Part shown: positions 21,207-32,797 of the stretch, in pieces
Position numbering within the stretch: the stretch's first letter is position 1
Layout of the letters: each line of letters opens with the position of its first letter
Source: Micromonospora rifamycinica
Lineage (GTDB): Bacteria; Actinomycetota; Actinomycetes; Mycobacteriales; Micromonosporaceae
Reading direction: 5' to 3'
Assembly (NCBI RefSeq): GCF_900090265.1
Contig: NZ_LT607752.1
Span: forward strand, 124,001-188,000
Length of the DNA stretch: 64,000 nucleotides
Translations under genes and position numbers: made by a program
The notes under the pieces: generated by a model
The model's database searches: none
Told to the model about the DNA's origin: nothing
Seen by the model: only the letters and a program-made list of their open reading frames with translations

Positions 21207-21983
21207 GTGTTCGACGTGGACGGCTATCTGCGACGGATCGGCTGCCCGGGAGCGACCGGGGTGGACCTGGAGACGTTGCGGCTGTTGCAGAAGCGGCACC
21301 TGATGGCGATCCCGTACAGCAGTCTCGCCTACGACCTGGCCGACGGGGTGGCCGTGGTCGACCTCGACGAGGACGAGGTGTTCGACCGGAGCATCGCCGA
21401 CGGGCGGGGCGGCGCGTGCTACCACCTGAACCGTCTGTTCTACCGGCTCCTCGGCGAGCTGGGCTACCGGACGACGCTGCTGGCGGGGAGCACCGCCGAG
21501 GGCCGGGCGGCGTTCGGCAGCGACGTCGAGCACATGTTCGTCGGGGTCGCCCTGGACGGTGCCGACTGGCTGGTGGACGTCGGCTACCCGGGGCCGACCT
21601 ACGTGGAGCCGTTGCGGGTGGGCGGCCCGGTGCAGACCCAGTACGGCAGCCAGTTCCGGCTGGTCGACCAGGATTCCGGGACCGCGCTGCAACGCCGGGG
21701 GGTGGCCACCCGGTGGAGCACCGTCTACACGTTCACCCGGCAACCCCGGCAGTGGAGCGACTGGAAGGAGATGGAGAGCAACTTCCGGGAGATCCTGGCC
21801 GATCCGGGGCGGGACGACACCCGGGAGGTGCTGTGCGGCCGGGCCGTGGACGACGGCCAGGTGTTCCTGCGGCAGCGCCGGTACCTGACCGTCCGCAACG
21901 GCCGTGAGCAGGTCCGCACGATCACCGACGACGACGAGCACCGGATGCTGCTGTCCCGCATCCTCGCCGGCGACCTCGACTGA
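21207..21983 (+). CDS. rifF: Amide synthase, arylamine N-acetyltransferase family (macrolactam closure)
   Basis: Releases the finished polyketide from the module 10 ACP by attack of the AHBA amino group, forming the ansa macrolactam. The 258-aa protein has the NAT catalytic triad: Cys71 in RGGACYHLN, His109 in EHMFVGV and Asp124 in LVDVGYPG. The GTG start at 21207 follows GAGAGAGGTGAC, 13 bp after the rifE stop, so translation is tightly linked to the PKS. NAT-type synthases directly after the PKS are diagnostic of ansamycin clusters. Confidence 0.95.
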   Translation: MFDVDGYLRRIGCPGATGVDLETLRLLQKRHLMAIPYSSLAYDLADGVAVVDLDEDEVFDRSIADGRGGACYHLNRLFYRLLGELGYRTTLLAGSTAEGRAAFGSDVEHMFVGVALDGADWLVDVGYPGPTYVEPLRVGGPVQTQYGSQFRLVDQDSGTALQRRGVATRWSTVYTFTRQPRQWSDWKEMESNFREILADPGRDDTREVLCGRAVDDGQVFLRQRRYLTVRNGREQVRTITDDDEHRMLLSRILAGDLD

Positions 21984-22015
21984 GCCCGAGCCGGTCGTTA
22001 CCAGAAAGGGAGACC

Positions 22016-22176
22016 ATGGAGAACCTGGATCATCCGTCCGTCCGGTTCGTCGCGTTCGTCCGGGCCTGCTACGCGGAGTACTCCCGGTTCGTGTGGGCCT
22101 TCTGCGGCGGTGCACCCGTGCCGGGGGCCGCCCGTCCCACCGGCCGGCCCACCCCGGCGAGCAGGGAGAAGACGCC

Positions 22177-22180
<4 letters not shown>
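22016..22180 (+). CDS. Small 54-aa ORF translationally coupled to rifG, function unknown
   Basis: A short ORF sits in the 193-base space between rifF and rifG. It starts ATG at 22016, four to five bases after a strong AAAGGGAG ribosome-binding site. Its TGA (22178-22180) overlaps the rifG GTG start (22177-22179) as GTGA, the classic arrangement for translational coupling. The product is aromatic and hydrophobic in the first half (around VRFVAFVRACYAEYSRFVW) with two cysteines, then a Pro/Thr/Arg/Lys-rich tail. I recognise no family. It could be a real small protein or a leader ORF that sets rifG translation. The good RBS, coupling and operon position support translation; function is not inferred. 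Confidence 0.6.
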
Positions 22181-25357
<3,177 letters not shown>

Positions 25358-25447
25358 CATGACGCGAGAGGCTGAAATCGGTCTTTCCCTGTCACACGGC
25401 CATTCACGCTTTCTCCCAATGGGATCGATCACGAGAATCGGAGAGCC

Positions 25448-26614
25448 ATGGACGCGCGACCGGCACCAGAATTCCCCGCGTGGCCTCAGTACGACGATGC
25501 CGAGCGGGACGGCCTGATCCGTGCGCTCGAACAGGGCCAGTGGTGGCGCATGGGCGGGTCCGAGGTGGACTCGTTCGAGCGCGAGTTCGCCGACCACCAC
25601 GGGGCCGAGCACGCACTGGCGGTCACCAACGGCACCCACGCGCTGGAGCTCGCCCTACAGGTCATGGGCGTCGGACCGGGCACCGAGGTCATCGTCCCGG
25701 GCTTCACGTTCATCTCGTCCTCCCAGGCGGCCCAGCGGCTCGGCGCGGTCACCGTGCCGGTCGACGTCGACCCGGACACCTACAACATCGACCCGGGAGC
25801 GGTCGCCGCCGCCATCACGCCGCGCACCAAGGTGATCATGCCGGTGCACATGGCCGGTCTGATGGCCGACATGGACACGCTGGCGAAGATCTCCGCCGAG
25901 AACGGCGTGCCGCTGCTCCAGGACGCCGCCCACGCGCACGGCGCGCAGTGGCAGGGCCGGCGCGTCGGTGAACTCGGCAGCATCGCCACCTTCAGCTTCC
26001 AGAACGGCAAGCTGATGACCGCGGGCGAGGGCGGCGTCGTGGTGTTCCCGGAGGGCGAGAGCGAGAAGTACGAGCTGGCGTTCCTGCGGCACAGCTGTGG
26101 CCGCCCCCGTAACGACCGCCGGTACCTGCACCGGATCTCCGGCTCCAACATGCGCCTCAACGAGTTCTCCGCGGCCGTCCTGCGGGCGCAGCTGCGCCGC
26201 CTCGACGGGCAGATCGCGCTGCGGGACCAGCGCTGGGAACTGCTGTCGCGGTTGCTCGGGGAGATCGACGGGGTGGTGCCGCAGGGCGGCGACGTGCGCG
26301 CCGACCGCAACTCCCACTACATGGCCATGTTCCGCGTCCCCGGCATCAGCGAGGAGGGCCGTAACGCCCTGGTCGACCGGCTGGTGGCGGCGGGCCTGCC
26401 GGCGTTCGCCGGGTTCCGGGCGATCTACCGGACGGAGGCCTTCTGGGAGTTCGGCGCACCGGAGGAGAGCCTGGACGCCATCGCGGAGCGCTGCCCGCAC
26501 ACCGATGCCATCAGTCAGGACTGCGTCTGGTTGCACCACCGGGTCCTGCTCGCCGGAGAGCAGGAGATGCACGCGACGGCCGAGATCGTCGCCGCCGCCG
26601 TGGCCGGCGCATGA
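25448..26614 (+). CDS. rifK: AHBA synthase (PLP-dependent, DegT/DnrJ/EryC1 fold)
   Basis: Aromatises 5-amino-5-deoxy-3-dehydroshikimate to 3-amino-5-hydroxybenzoic acid, the PKS starter; with RifL it is also proposed to transaminate UDP-3-keto-glucose towards kanosamine. The protein is 388 aa, the standard length for AHBA synthases, with the PLP-binding Lys188 in SFQNGKLMTAGEGG and the motifs VPGFTFISSS and QDAAHAHGA typical of the family. It is the hallmark gene of ansamycin and mitomycin clusters. A RifZ-type promoter lies about 90 bases upstream. Its stop overlaps the rifL start (ATGA). Confidence 0.97.
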   Translation: MDARPAPEFPAWPQYDDAERDGLIRALEQGQWWRMGGSEVDSFEREFADHHGAEHALAVTNGTHALELALQVMGVGPGTEVIVPGFTFISSSQAAQRLGAVTVPVDVDPDTYNIDPGAVAAAITPRTKVIMPVHMAGLMADMDTLAKISAENGVPLLQDAAHAHGAQWQGRRVGELGSIATFSFQNGKLMTAGEGGVVVFPEGESEKYELAFLRHSCGRPRNDRRYLHRISGSNMRLNEFSAAVLRAQLRRLDGQIALRDQRWELLSRLLGEIDGVVPQGGDVRADRNSHYMAMFRVPGISEEGRNALVDRLVAAGLPAFAGFRAIYRTEAFWEFGAPEESLDAIAERCPHTDAISQDCVWLHHRVLLAGEQEMHATAEIVAAAVAGA

Positions 26615-27687
26615 GCATCCGGGCGGCGGTGGTCGGGCTCGGCTGGGCCGGCCGGGAGCTGTGGCTTCCGCTGCTGCGCGAGCACGCCGACTTCGAGGTC
26701 GTCGCGGTCGTCGACGCCGACCCGGCGTCGCGGGCGGCGTTCCGCGAGGAGACCGGCCTCGCCGTGTACCCCACCGTCGACGCGTTCACCGCGCGCGAGG
26801 TCGACCTGGCCGTCGTCGCGGTGCCCAACCACCTGCACGTCGAGGTGGCCGGCGCGCTGCTCGCCACCGGGATCTCGGTGTTCGTCGAGAAGCCGGTCTG
26901 CCTGACCTCGGCCGAGGCCGACGTCCTCGCGATGGCCGAACGCCGGGGCGGGATGCTGCTGGCGGGCAGCGCCGCCCGCTACCGGGGCGACGTCGCGGCG
27001 TTGCGGGAGACCCTGGCGGAGCTGGGCGACATCCGGCACGTCGACCTCGGCTGGACCCGGTCCCGGGGGGTGCCCCGGGCCGGTGGCTGGTTCACCCAGC
27101 GCGGCAAGGCCGGTGGGGGAGCGCTGTTCGACCTCGGCTGGCACCTGGTCGACACGCTGGCGTTCCTCCTCGGCCCGGCCCACTTCACCCAGGTGATCGG
27201 CGTGACGTCGGACGACTTCGTCAACGTCGGCGCCTGGCGGGCGGCGTGGCGACAGGACGAGCCCGGCGCGGAGGCCGCCGACGTGGAGGACACCGCCCGC
27301 GGCTTCCTGGTCCGCGACGACGGGGTCTCGGTCTCCCTACGGGCCAGCTGGGCGTCGCACGAGGCGCGGGACGTGTCGTCGATCCGTGTCGAGGGCCGGG
27401 CCGGGGTGGCGGAGTTGAGGTGCACCTTCGGCTTCAGCCCGAACCGGGATCCCGAGCCGGTGCTGACGGTGACCCGGGAGGGCACCACGACCCGGATCCC
27501 GGTGCCGGCCGAGCGGATCGGCATCGAGTACACCCGGCAGTTGGACGATCTCGCCGCGATGCTCGCCGATCCCGGCACCCGGGGCCGCGCCATCGCCGAG
27601 ACCCGGCCGATCGTGCAGATGATCGAGAACTTCTACGCGTCGGCGGGATCGGCGCGGGCCCGGCGGACGGTGCCCGCGTACCAGTGA
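26611..27687 (+). CDS. rifL: Gfo/Idh/MocA-family oxidoreductase, AHBA pathway
   Basis: NAD-dependent sugar oxidoreductase of 358 aa, proposed to oxidise UDP-glucose at C3 as partner of RifK in making the nitrogen donor UDP-kanosamine. Visible features are an N-terminal Rossmann motif VVGLGWAGRELWLPLL, the catalytic Lys region FVEKPVCLT, and a GGGALFDLGWHLVD motif near the active-site His. It overlaps rifK by four bases and is followed 11 bp later by rifM, so rifK-L-M-N are one operon. Confidence 0.9.
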   Translation: MSIRAAVVGLGWAGRELWLPLLREHADFEVVAVVDADPASRAAFREETGLAVYPTVDAFTAREVDLAVVAVPNHLHVEVAGALLATGISVFVEKPVCLTSAEADVLAMAERRGGMLLAGSAARYRGDVAALRETLAELGDIRHVDLGWTRSRGVPRAGGWFTQRGKAGGGALFDLGWHLVDTLAFLLGPAHFTQVIGVTSDDFVNVGAWRAAWRQDEPGAEAADVEDTARGFLVRDDGVSVSLRASWASHEARDVSSIRVEGRAGVAELRCTFGFSPNRDPEPVLTVTREGTTTRIPVPAERIGIEYTRQLDDLAAMLADPGTRGRAIAETRPIVQMIENFYASAGSARARRTVPAYQ

Positions 27688-27698
27688 AGGGGTGCTCC

Positions 27699-28397
27699 AT
27701 GGCGTTTCCGATCGTCGACCGTCCGGCGACCGTGACCGATCCCTCGACACCGGTCCGGCACGCGGTCATCTTCGACCTCGACGGGGTCGTCGTCGACAGC
27801 TTCGCGGTGATGAGCGAGGCCTTCGCCGTCGCGTACGCCGAGGTCGTCGGCGACGGTCCGGCGCCCTTCGGGGAGTACCGCCGGCACCTGGGCCGCTACT
27901 TCCCCGACATCATGCGGATCATGGACCTGCCGCTGGCGATGGAGGAGCCGTTCGTCCGGGAGAGCTACCGCCTCGCCGACCAGGTGCAGGTCTTCGACGG
28001 CATCCTCGAACTGCTGCTGACCCTGCGGGTGCGTGGTCTGCGGCTGGCGATCGCCACCGGCAAGAGCGGGCCGCGGGCCCGCTCGCTGCTCGACCGGCTC
28101 GGCCTGCTCCCGTTCTTCGCCCACGTGATCGGCTCCGACGAGGTGGCCCGACCCAAGCCGGCCCCCGACATCGTGCGGCGCGCCCTGGACCTGCTGGACG
28201 TCCCGCCCGAGCGGGCCGTCATGATCGGGGACGCGCCGACCGACCTGGCCAGCGCCAAGGGGGCCGGCGTCGCCTCGGCGGCGGCATTGTGGGCGCCACC
28301 GGAGGACATCGACGCGCTCCTCGCCGGCGGCCCCGACCTGGTGCTGCACCACCCCACCGACCTGCTCGCCCACTGCCCGGCCGTCCGGGCCCGCTGA
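27699..28397 (+). CDS. rifM: HAD-family phosphatase, AHBA pathway
   Basis: Phosphoglycolate-phosphatase-like hydrolase of 232 aa, proposed to dephosphorylate or release UDP from the kanosamine precursor. HAD motifs are all present: I, FDLDGVVVDS with the nucleophile Asp; II, ATGKSG; III, Lys in RPKPAPD; IV, GDAPTD. The ATG at 27699 follows GAAGGGG. A longer frame extending upstream is only open sequence through rifL. RifM is needed for normal AHBA supply in Amycolatopsis mediterranei. Confidence 0.9.
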   Translation: MAFPIVDRPATVTDPSTPVRHAVIFDLDGVVVDSFAVMSEAFAVAYAEVVGDGPAPFGEYRRHLGRYFPDIMRIMDLPLAMEEPFVRESYRLADQVQVFDGILELLLTLRVRGLRLAIATGKSGPRARSLLDRLGLLPFFAHVIGSDEVARPKPAPDIVRRALDLLDVPPERAVMIGDAPTDLASAKGAGVASAAALWAPPEDIDALLAGGPDLVLHHPTDLLAHCPAVRAR

Positions 28398-28400
28398 CCG

Positions 28401-29462
28401 GTGGAGCCGGCCCACTACCTCGGCCTCGACGTCGGCGGCACCAAGGTCGCGATCCGGGTCGAGGCCGACGACGGGTCCGTCTGGGAGTCCACCCTGGCCT
28501 GGCAGCCCCGGCACAGCGTGGACCGGGATCTCGCCCGGCTCACCGGGGAGCTGACCCGGCTGCGGGCGCGCGTCGGCGCCCCGCTGCGCGCGGTGGGGGT
28601 CGCGATGCCCGCGACGGTCGACCCGCGGGGCCAGGTCACCGCCTGGCCGAGCCGACCGGAGTGGACCGGCCTGGACCTGGCGGCGGCGCTGCGGGCGCTG
28701 TTCCCCGGCACGACAGTGGCCTGGGCCGACGACGGCGACCTCGGCGCGCTCGCCGAGGCGCGGGCGGCGGGCTGCGACGATCTGCTCTACGTGGGGGTGG
28801 GGACCGGGATCGGCGGTGGCCTGGTGCTGGGGGGCGTGCCCTGTCCCGGACCCGACCGGGGCTCGTTCGAGATCGGGCACGTCATCGTCGAGTCGGGCGG
28901 TGCGAGCTGCGTCTGCGGCCGGCACGGCTGCCTCCAGGCGATCGCCTCCGGACCGGCCACCCTGCGCCGCGCCGGTCGGCTGCGGGGAGCGGAGGTCGGC
29001 CCCGACGAGCTGGGGCCGGCGCTGCGCGCCGGACAGCCCTGGGCCGTCGCCGCCGTCGACCGGACCTGCCGCGCGCTGGCCGCCGCCGTGACCAGCGTGC
29101 GGGAACTGCTCCATCCGCAGCGCGCCCTGATCGGAGGCGGGTTCGCGGCCGGCGTCCCCGAACTCGTCGACCTGCTGGCCGCCCGGCTGGCCGAGCTGAC
29201 GCGGGCCGGGCAGGATCCGTTGCCGGTGGGACCGGCGGTGCTGGGCGGCCTGTCGTCGTTGCACGGCGCGGTGTCGCTCGCCCGCCTCGTCGCGTCGCCC
29301 CCGGCGCGGGCGTCGCCGCTTTCCCGAACATCGCCGCCTGCCGGCACGTCGCCCGCTCCCGGCACGTCGCCCGCTCCCGGCACACCGACGTGGACGGCCG
29401 CCGGCACGCTGACGTCGCCGCCGGCCGGCACGCCGGTGCCACCACCCGCCGGTGGCGGGTGA
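28401..29462 (+). CDS. rifN: Kanosamine kinase (ROK family) with Pro/Thr-rich tail
   Basis: Phosphorylates kanosamine at C6, feeding the aminoshikimate branch. The 353-aa protein has the ROK ATP motif DVGGTK, the GVGTGIGGGLVLGG segment, and the zinc signature CVCGRHGCLQAIAS. The GTG start at 28401 lies three bases after the rifM stop. After the normal ROK ending (SSLHGAVSLARL) there is an extra low-complexity tail of about 55 residues rich in Pro, Thr, Ser and Ala, encoded partly by two exact 18-nt repeats (29341-29376). The tail is probably dispensable. Confidence 0.9.
   Translation: MEPAHYLGLDVGGTKVAIRVEADDGSVWESTLAWQPRHSVDRDLARLTGELTRLRARVGAPLRAVGVAMPATVDPRGQVTAWPSRPEWTGLDLAAALRALFPGTTVAWADDGDLGALAEARAAGCDDLLYVGVGTGIGGGLVLGGVPCPGPDRGSFEIGHVIVESGGASCVCGRHGCLQAIASGPATLRRAGRLRGAEVGPDELGPALRAGQPWAVAAVDRTCRALAAAVTSVRELLHPQRALIGGGFAAGVPELVDLLAARLAELTRAGQDPLPVGPAVLGGLSSLHGAVSLARLVASPPARASPLSRTSPPAGTSPAPGTSPAPGTPTWTAAGTLTSPPAGTPVPPPAGGG
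29341..29376 (+). repeat. Two tandem 18-nt repeats in the rifN tail
   Basis: Two exact copies of an 18-nt unit encode the repetitive GTSPAP stretch of the RifN C-terminal extension, and a third partial copy follows. They keep the frame and indicate slippage expansion beyond the ROK domain. Confidence 0.85.
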
Positions 29463-29485
29463 GCGGCGGCCCGGCCGTTGCCGGG

Positions 29486-30082
29486 TCAGCCCCCGCCGGT
29501 GGGCCGGAGCAGCGGCAGCACGATCGTGTCGACGATGTCCGCCAGGGTCTCGTCGGGAACGGGCTGCAGGGTGGTGAGCAGTTCCAGCCGCAAGAGGGTG
29601 AACGGCAGTTCGCGGACCCGTGGGGAGAGCCGGTCCAGGTCGATCTCGCCCCGCTCCGCCGCCCGCCGGTAGACGATGTCCAGGGCGTGCGGGCGGCCGT
29701 AGCGGATGACGTCGCGCAGGTCGGCCGGACCGGTGCCGGTCTCCTCGAAGTACCCGGCGAGGTGGACGCTCAGCACGGTGACGAACTCGGTGCGGGTGCG
29801 GCTGATCTCCTGCATGAGGGCCAGCAGGTCGCCACGGAGCGAGCCGGTGTCCTCGGGCGCCGGGACACGGTTGCGTTCGAGGACGTGCACGATAGTGGCA
29901 CGCAGCAGTTCGAGCCGGTCACCCCAGCGCCGGTACAGCACGGGACGGCTGGTCCCGGCGCGGGTGGCGACCGCGTCCATGGTGAAGCGCGCGTAACCGG
30001 CCTCCTCCAACTCCTGCCAGGACGCGTCCAGCAGGGCCTGTTCCAGGGCGGTGCCCCGACGCCGCTTGCCCGTCTCACTCAC
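29486..30082 (-). CDS. rifQ: TetR-family repressor, likely of the rifamycin exporter
   Basis: 198-aa TetR-type regulator with the N-terminal helix-turn-helix (FTMDAVATRAGTSRPVLYRRW) and a C-terminal ligand domain with a conserved TetR_C-like stretch. It converges with rifN (23 bp between stops) and diverges from the MFS exporter across 86-95 bp holding a 22-nt palindrome. In A. mediterranei RifQ represses rifP and is released by rifamycin B; gene pairing and operator position support the same role here. The order differs from rifN-O-P-Q of A. mediterranei: no rifO is seen, and Q and P are divergent. Confidence 0.82.
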   Translation of the reverse strand: MSETGKRRRGTALEQALLDASWQELEEAGYARFTMDAVATRAGTSRPVLYRRWGDRLELLRATIVHVLERNRVPAPEDTGSLRGDLLALMQEISRTRTEFVTVLSVHLAGYFEETGTGPADLRDVIRYGRPHALDIVYRRAAERGEIDLDRLSPRVRELPFTLLRLELLTTLQPVPDETLADIVDTIVLPLLRPTGGG

Positions 30083-30144
30083 CTCGACTCACCCGCGCAG
30101 CATACTTGCGGGCCTGCTGCGTCCGATCTACAGTGACGTCTCGA

Positions 30145-30166
30145 TAAGAAACAGAGCTGTATCTTA
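30145..30166. promoter_or_regulatory. Palindromic operator between rifQ and rifP
   Basis: TAAGA-A-ACAG, AG, CTGT-A-TCTTA forms a 22-nt inverted repeat with 10-nt arms and one mismatched pair. It ends one base before the AGGA ribosome-binding site of rifP and lies about 60 bases upstream of rifQ. A TetR dimer bound here would block rifP initiation and could also autoregulate rifQ. Confidence 0.75.
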
Positions 30167-30177
30167 GGATGTGCCCC

Positions 30178-31650
30178 ATGTCTGCGTCCGGCAACTCCGC
30201 GCCCGCCGCCGCACCCACCGACTCCGACCGCATCGATCCGGTGGTACGCCGCCTGGCGCTCACCGTCATCGTCGGCGCCCTGGCGGCGGTCTTCGACACC
30301 ACGATCGTCAGCGTCGCCATCAACGACCTGGCCCGCGACCTGGACGCGCCGCTGAGCACCATCCAGTGGGTGAGCACGGGCTACCTGCTGGCCATGTTCG
30401 TCACGATCCCCATCGTCGGCTGGGCCCAGGCGGCGGCCGGCGGCAAGCGGCTGTGGCTGGGCTCGCTCGGGTTCTTCCTGCTCGGATCGGTGCTCTGCGC
30501 GGCAGCCTGGGACGCCCCCAGCCTGATCGTCTTCCGGATCGTCCAGGGTGTCGCCGCCGGCATCATGATGCCGCTGATGAGCACGCTCATCATGCAGGCC
30601 GTCCGGGGTCGCAACATCGGCCGGGTCATGGCGACGATCAGCCTGCCGGTGGCGCTCGGCCCGATCCTCGGCCCCGTCCTGGGCGGCCTCCTGCTGGCCA
30701 CCGGGAACTGGCGGCTGCTCTTCGGGGTCAACATCCTGTTCTGCGCCGTCGGGGGCTGGCTCGCCTTCCGGAACCTGCCCGACGACCGCCCCGACGGTGA
30801 GCGGGGCCGGCTCGACGCCGTCGGCCTGCTCCTGCTGTCGCCCGGGGCCGCCGCTCTCATCTACGGCCTCTCCCAGATCCCGGTCACCTCCGGTCTCGGC
30901 AGCCGCCGGGTCCTGGTGCCCCTGGTGGCCGGTCTCGTCCTGGTCGCCGGTTTCATCGGCTGGGCGTTGCGCCGGGGGTCCGGGGCGCTGGTGAACGTCC
31001 GGCTGTTGCGTCACCGGTCGCTCGCCGCGTCGTCGGCCCTGCTCTTCCTGGTCGGCGTGACCCTGTACGGCGCGATGCTGCTGCTGCCGCTCTACTGGCA
31101 GCAGGCCCGGGGTGAGGACGCGCTCGGCGCCGGGCTGCTGCTCATCCCGCAGGGCATCGGTTCGCTGCTGTCCCGGCCGCTCGCCGGCCGGTGGACCGAC
31201 CGGGTCGGACCACGGTGGATCGCGTTCGCCGGCTTCTGCGTCGTCGGCCTGGCCACCGTGCCCTTCGCCGTCGCCCCCGACTCGCCGTACCCGCTGCTGA
31301 TGGCGGTCCTGGTGGTGCGCGGCCTGGGGCTGGGCATCGCCACCATCCCGCTGGCCAGCGCGGCGTACCTCGGCATGGACCACCGCGACATCCCCAACGC
31401 CAGCATCATCGTCCTGGTCACCCAGCAGATCGGTGGCTCGCTCGGCACCGCGGTGCTGGCCATGATCCTCCAGCACGCCGGGTCCGGTGCCCGGACGCCG
31501 GAGGCCCTCACCCGGGCGTTCGGCACGACCTTCTGGTGGTCGGTCGGCTTCACCGCCGTCGCCGTGCCGCTCTGTCTGCTGCTCCCCGGCCGACCCAAGC
31601 CCCTTCCCGATTCCGAGCAATCCCCATCCGAAGTCCCCGCCCGCGCCTGA
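30178..31650 (+). CDS. rifP: MFS drug-efflux transporter (DHA2/EmrB type), rifamycin export
   Basis: Proton-driven efflux protein of the 14-TM DHA2 family (about 490 aa), expected to export the antibiotic. It has the motif C-like stretch LGPILGPVLGGLL in TM5, the motif A-like GRWTDRVGPR loop, and many hydrophobic helices throughout. ATG 30178 is preferred because AGGA (30166-30169) lies eight bases upstream; ATG 30169 is in frame but overlaps that site. It is divergent from the TetR repressor and shares its operator. No RifZ-type box is seen, so export is probably product-induced. Confidence 0.88.
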   Translation: MSASGNSAPAAAPTDSDRIDPVVRRLALTVIVGALAAVFDTTIVSVAINDLARDLDAPLSTIQWVSTGYLLAMFVTIPIVGWAQAAAGGKRLWLGSLGFFLLGSVLCAAAWDAPSLIVFRIVQGVAAGIMMPLMSTLIMQAVRGRNIGRVMATISLPVALGPILGPVLGGLLLATGNWRLLFGVNILFCAVGGWLAFRNLPDDRPDGERGRLDAVGLLLLSPGAAALIYGLSQIPVTSGLGSRRVLVPLVAGLVLVAGFIGWALRRGSGALVNVRLLRHRSLAASSALLFLVGVTLYGAMLLLPLYWQQARGEDALGAGLLLIPQGIGSLLSRPLAGRWTDRVGPRWIAFAGFCVVGLATVPFAVAPDSPYPLLMAVLVVRGLGLGIATIPLASAAYLGMDHRDIPNASIIVLVTQQIGGSLGTAVLAMILQHAGSGARTPEALTRAFGTTFWWSVGFTAVAVPLCLLLPGRPKPLPDSEQSPSEVPARA

Positions 31651-32204
31651 TCAGCACCGTACACCTTTATGCAATCGACATCGGCGAGTCGATGTGTGCG
31701 CTCGTCGTCGTCTCTTCCCGTGTCGGGGGAGTCGCATCCGGATGAGTGGGCGGTCAGGGTACTCGGGGGATGCGACGATCATCCCGGCGGGCTGTCCCGG
31801 TGTCCCGAACATATCTGCAGAGTGACCGTGAGGTCACGTTGTTTCTCCTCTTCAGAACAAAGTGGACAGACCTCGGAGGTTGCCCAAATTAGACACCCGA
31901 GTAGGTGATCCACAACCCGATTCGCAAATGTCTCCCTGAGGTATGGTCAGTCGCGCGAGCCTGCCCTACCCTACGATGGCTCGCACGGATCGCCGGTGAT
32001 CGCACGGCAATCATGTGGATGGCGGGGCGACCCAGGTCGACTGTCGGCAATCCACTTCTGTGGCTCGGGAAGCCGCAGTTCATGGTCACCGGTGTTGCGG
32101 GTCGCGGCGGTGCTGTTCCTGTTCATCACCCGGTGAAGAATGTCGGCGCCTGCCCGCGTGCTTACCAAGACTGCGACTGCGACAGGGTAGGGGAGAACCA
32201 GAAC
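31651..32204. other. 554-bp intergenic region with inverted repeats and a degenerate promoter box
   Basis: No convincing gene. It holds a 9-bp inverted repeat GTCGCATCC/GGATGCGAC (31731-31739, 31768-31776), possibly the rifP terminator; an operator-like GTGACC-GTGA-GGTCAC (31822-31837); and a degenerate RifZ-type promoter at 31928-31972. It is less GC-rich than the coding DNA around it. Confidence 0.6.
31928..31972 (+). promoter_or_regulatory. Degenerate RifZ-type box and -10 (box B)
   Basis: ATGTC-TCCCTGAG-GTATG, then 21 nt, then TACCCT. The left half is poor, but the inner GAG, the right half (one mismatch) and the exact spacing to a good -10 agree with the strong copies. It would drive the lipoprotein gene with a leader of about 225 nt. 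Confidence 0.4.
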
Positions 32205-32765
32205 ATGGATCGTCCAGGGGGAATCGTTCGGTCACGGCGCGGGTCCGTCCGCGTCGTCGGCCTGTTGGCGGCTCTCGCCGTCGCCGTCCCCACCGCGGGA
32301 TGTGCCGCCGACAAGGTCGAATACCGCGACGATCGCGGCGACATCACCCAGCTCATCTACCGTTTCTACGCCGACACGACGGAGGGGAAGTTCGACGATC
32401 TCAACAAGGTGCTGACCGAAGGGGTGGTCGTCACCAATCCCGGTGGCGGGCTCACCGAGGGCCGGGAGAAGGTCATCGCCGGTGCGTCGGAGGGGTTCAA
32501 GACCGAGGACCGGGTGCAGGAACTGGTCAGCAATGTCCTCATCGACCTCGACGGCGACAAGGCCAAGGTCCGGGCGGACGTGGTGCAGCTCTTCGGCAGC
32601 AGCGTGACGCCGAAGGGGAAGATCGCCCCGGAGCCGGCGCTGACCCTCAACTCGCGGATGCGCTTCGAGGCGACGCGCGACTCGCAGGGGTGGCGCCTGT
32701 CGCGCATCGAGGGCGACGTCCTGTGGGCGGTCGACAAGCCCGCAGCCGCGCCTCCGGCGAAGTGA
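32205..32765 (+). CDS. Secreted lipoprotein with SnoaL/NTF2-like domain
   Basis: 186-aa protein with a basic N-terminus, a hydrophobic signal segment and a lipobox (PTAG then Cys), so it should be lipidated and anchored outside the membrane. The mature part resembles the SnoaL-like/NTF2 fold: helical start (ITQLIYRFYADTTEGKFDDL), then strands ending near GWRLSRIEGDVLW. ATG 32205 follows GGGGAGA; a longer open frame to 31905 lacks such a site and would bury the signal peptide. Such domains bind small hydrophobic ligands or act as cyclases. A role in handling exported rifamycin, or none in the pathway, are both possible. A degenerate pathway promoter lies upstream. Confidence 0.72.
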   Translation: MDRPGGIVRSRRGSVRVVGLLAALAVAVPTAGCAADKVEYRDDRGDITQLIYRFYADTTEGKFDDLNKVLTEGVVVTNPGGGLTEGREKVIAGASEGFKTEDRVQELVSNVLIDLDGDKAKVRADVVQLFGSSVTPKGKIAPEPALTLNSRMRFEATRDSQGWRLSRIEGDVLWAVDKPAAAPPAK

Positions 32766-32797
32766 CCACCGGCCGGCGGTAGCCGGCGGATCGGGGA

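Noticed and set aside
27692..30136. An 814-codon plus-strand frame over rifM, rifN and the TetR gene
   Set aside because: Out of frame with three well-supported genes; the apparent product has no recognisable domain.
31755..31776. GGATG at 31768 as another RifZ-type box
   Set aside because: The left half-site (CAGGG) does not match and there is no -10 at the set spacing. The word belongs to a 9-bp inverted repeat behind rifP.
31905..32204. N-terminal extension of the lipoprotein gene to 31905
   Set aside because: It would put 100 residues before the signal peptide and lipobox, and it overlaps the promoter region. ATG 32205 has a good ribosome-binding site.
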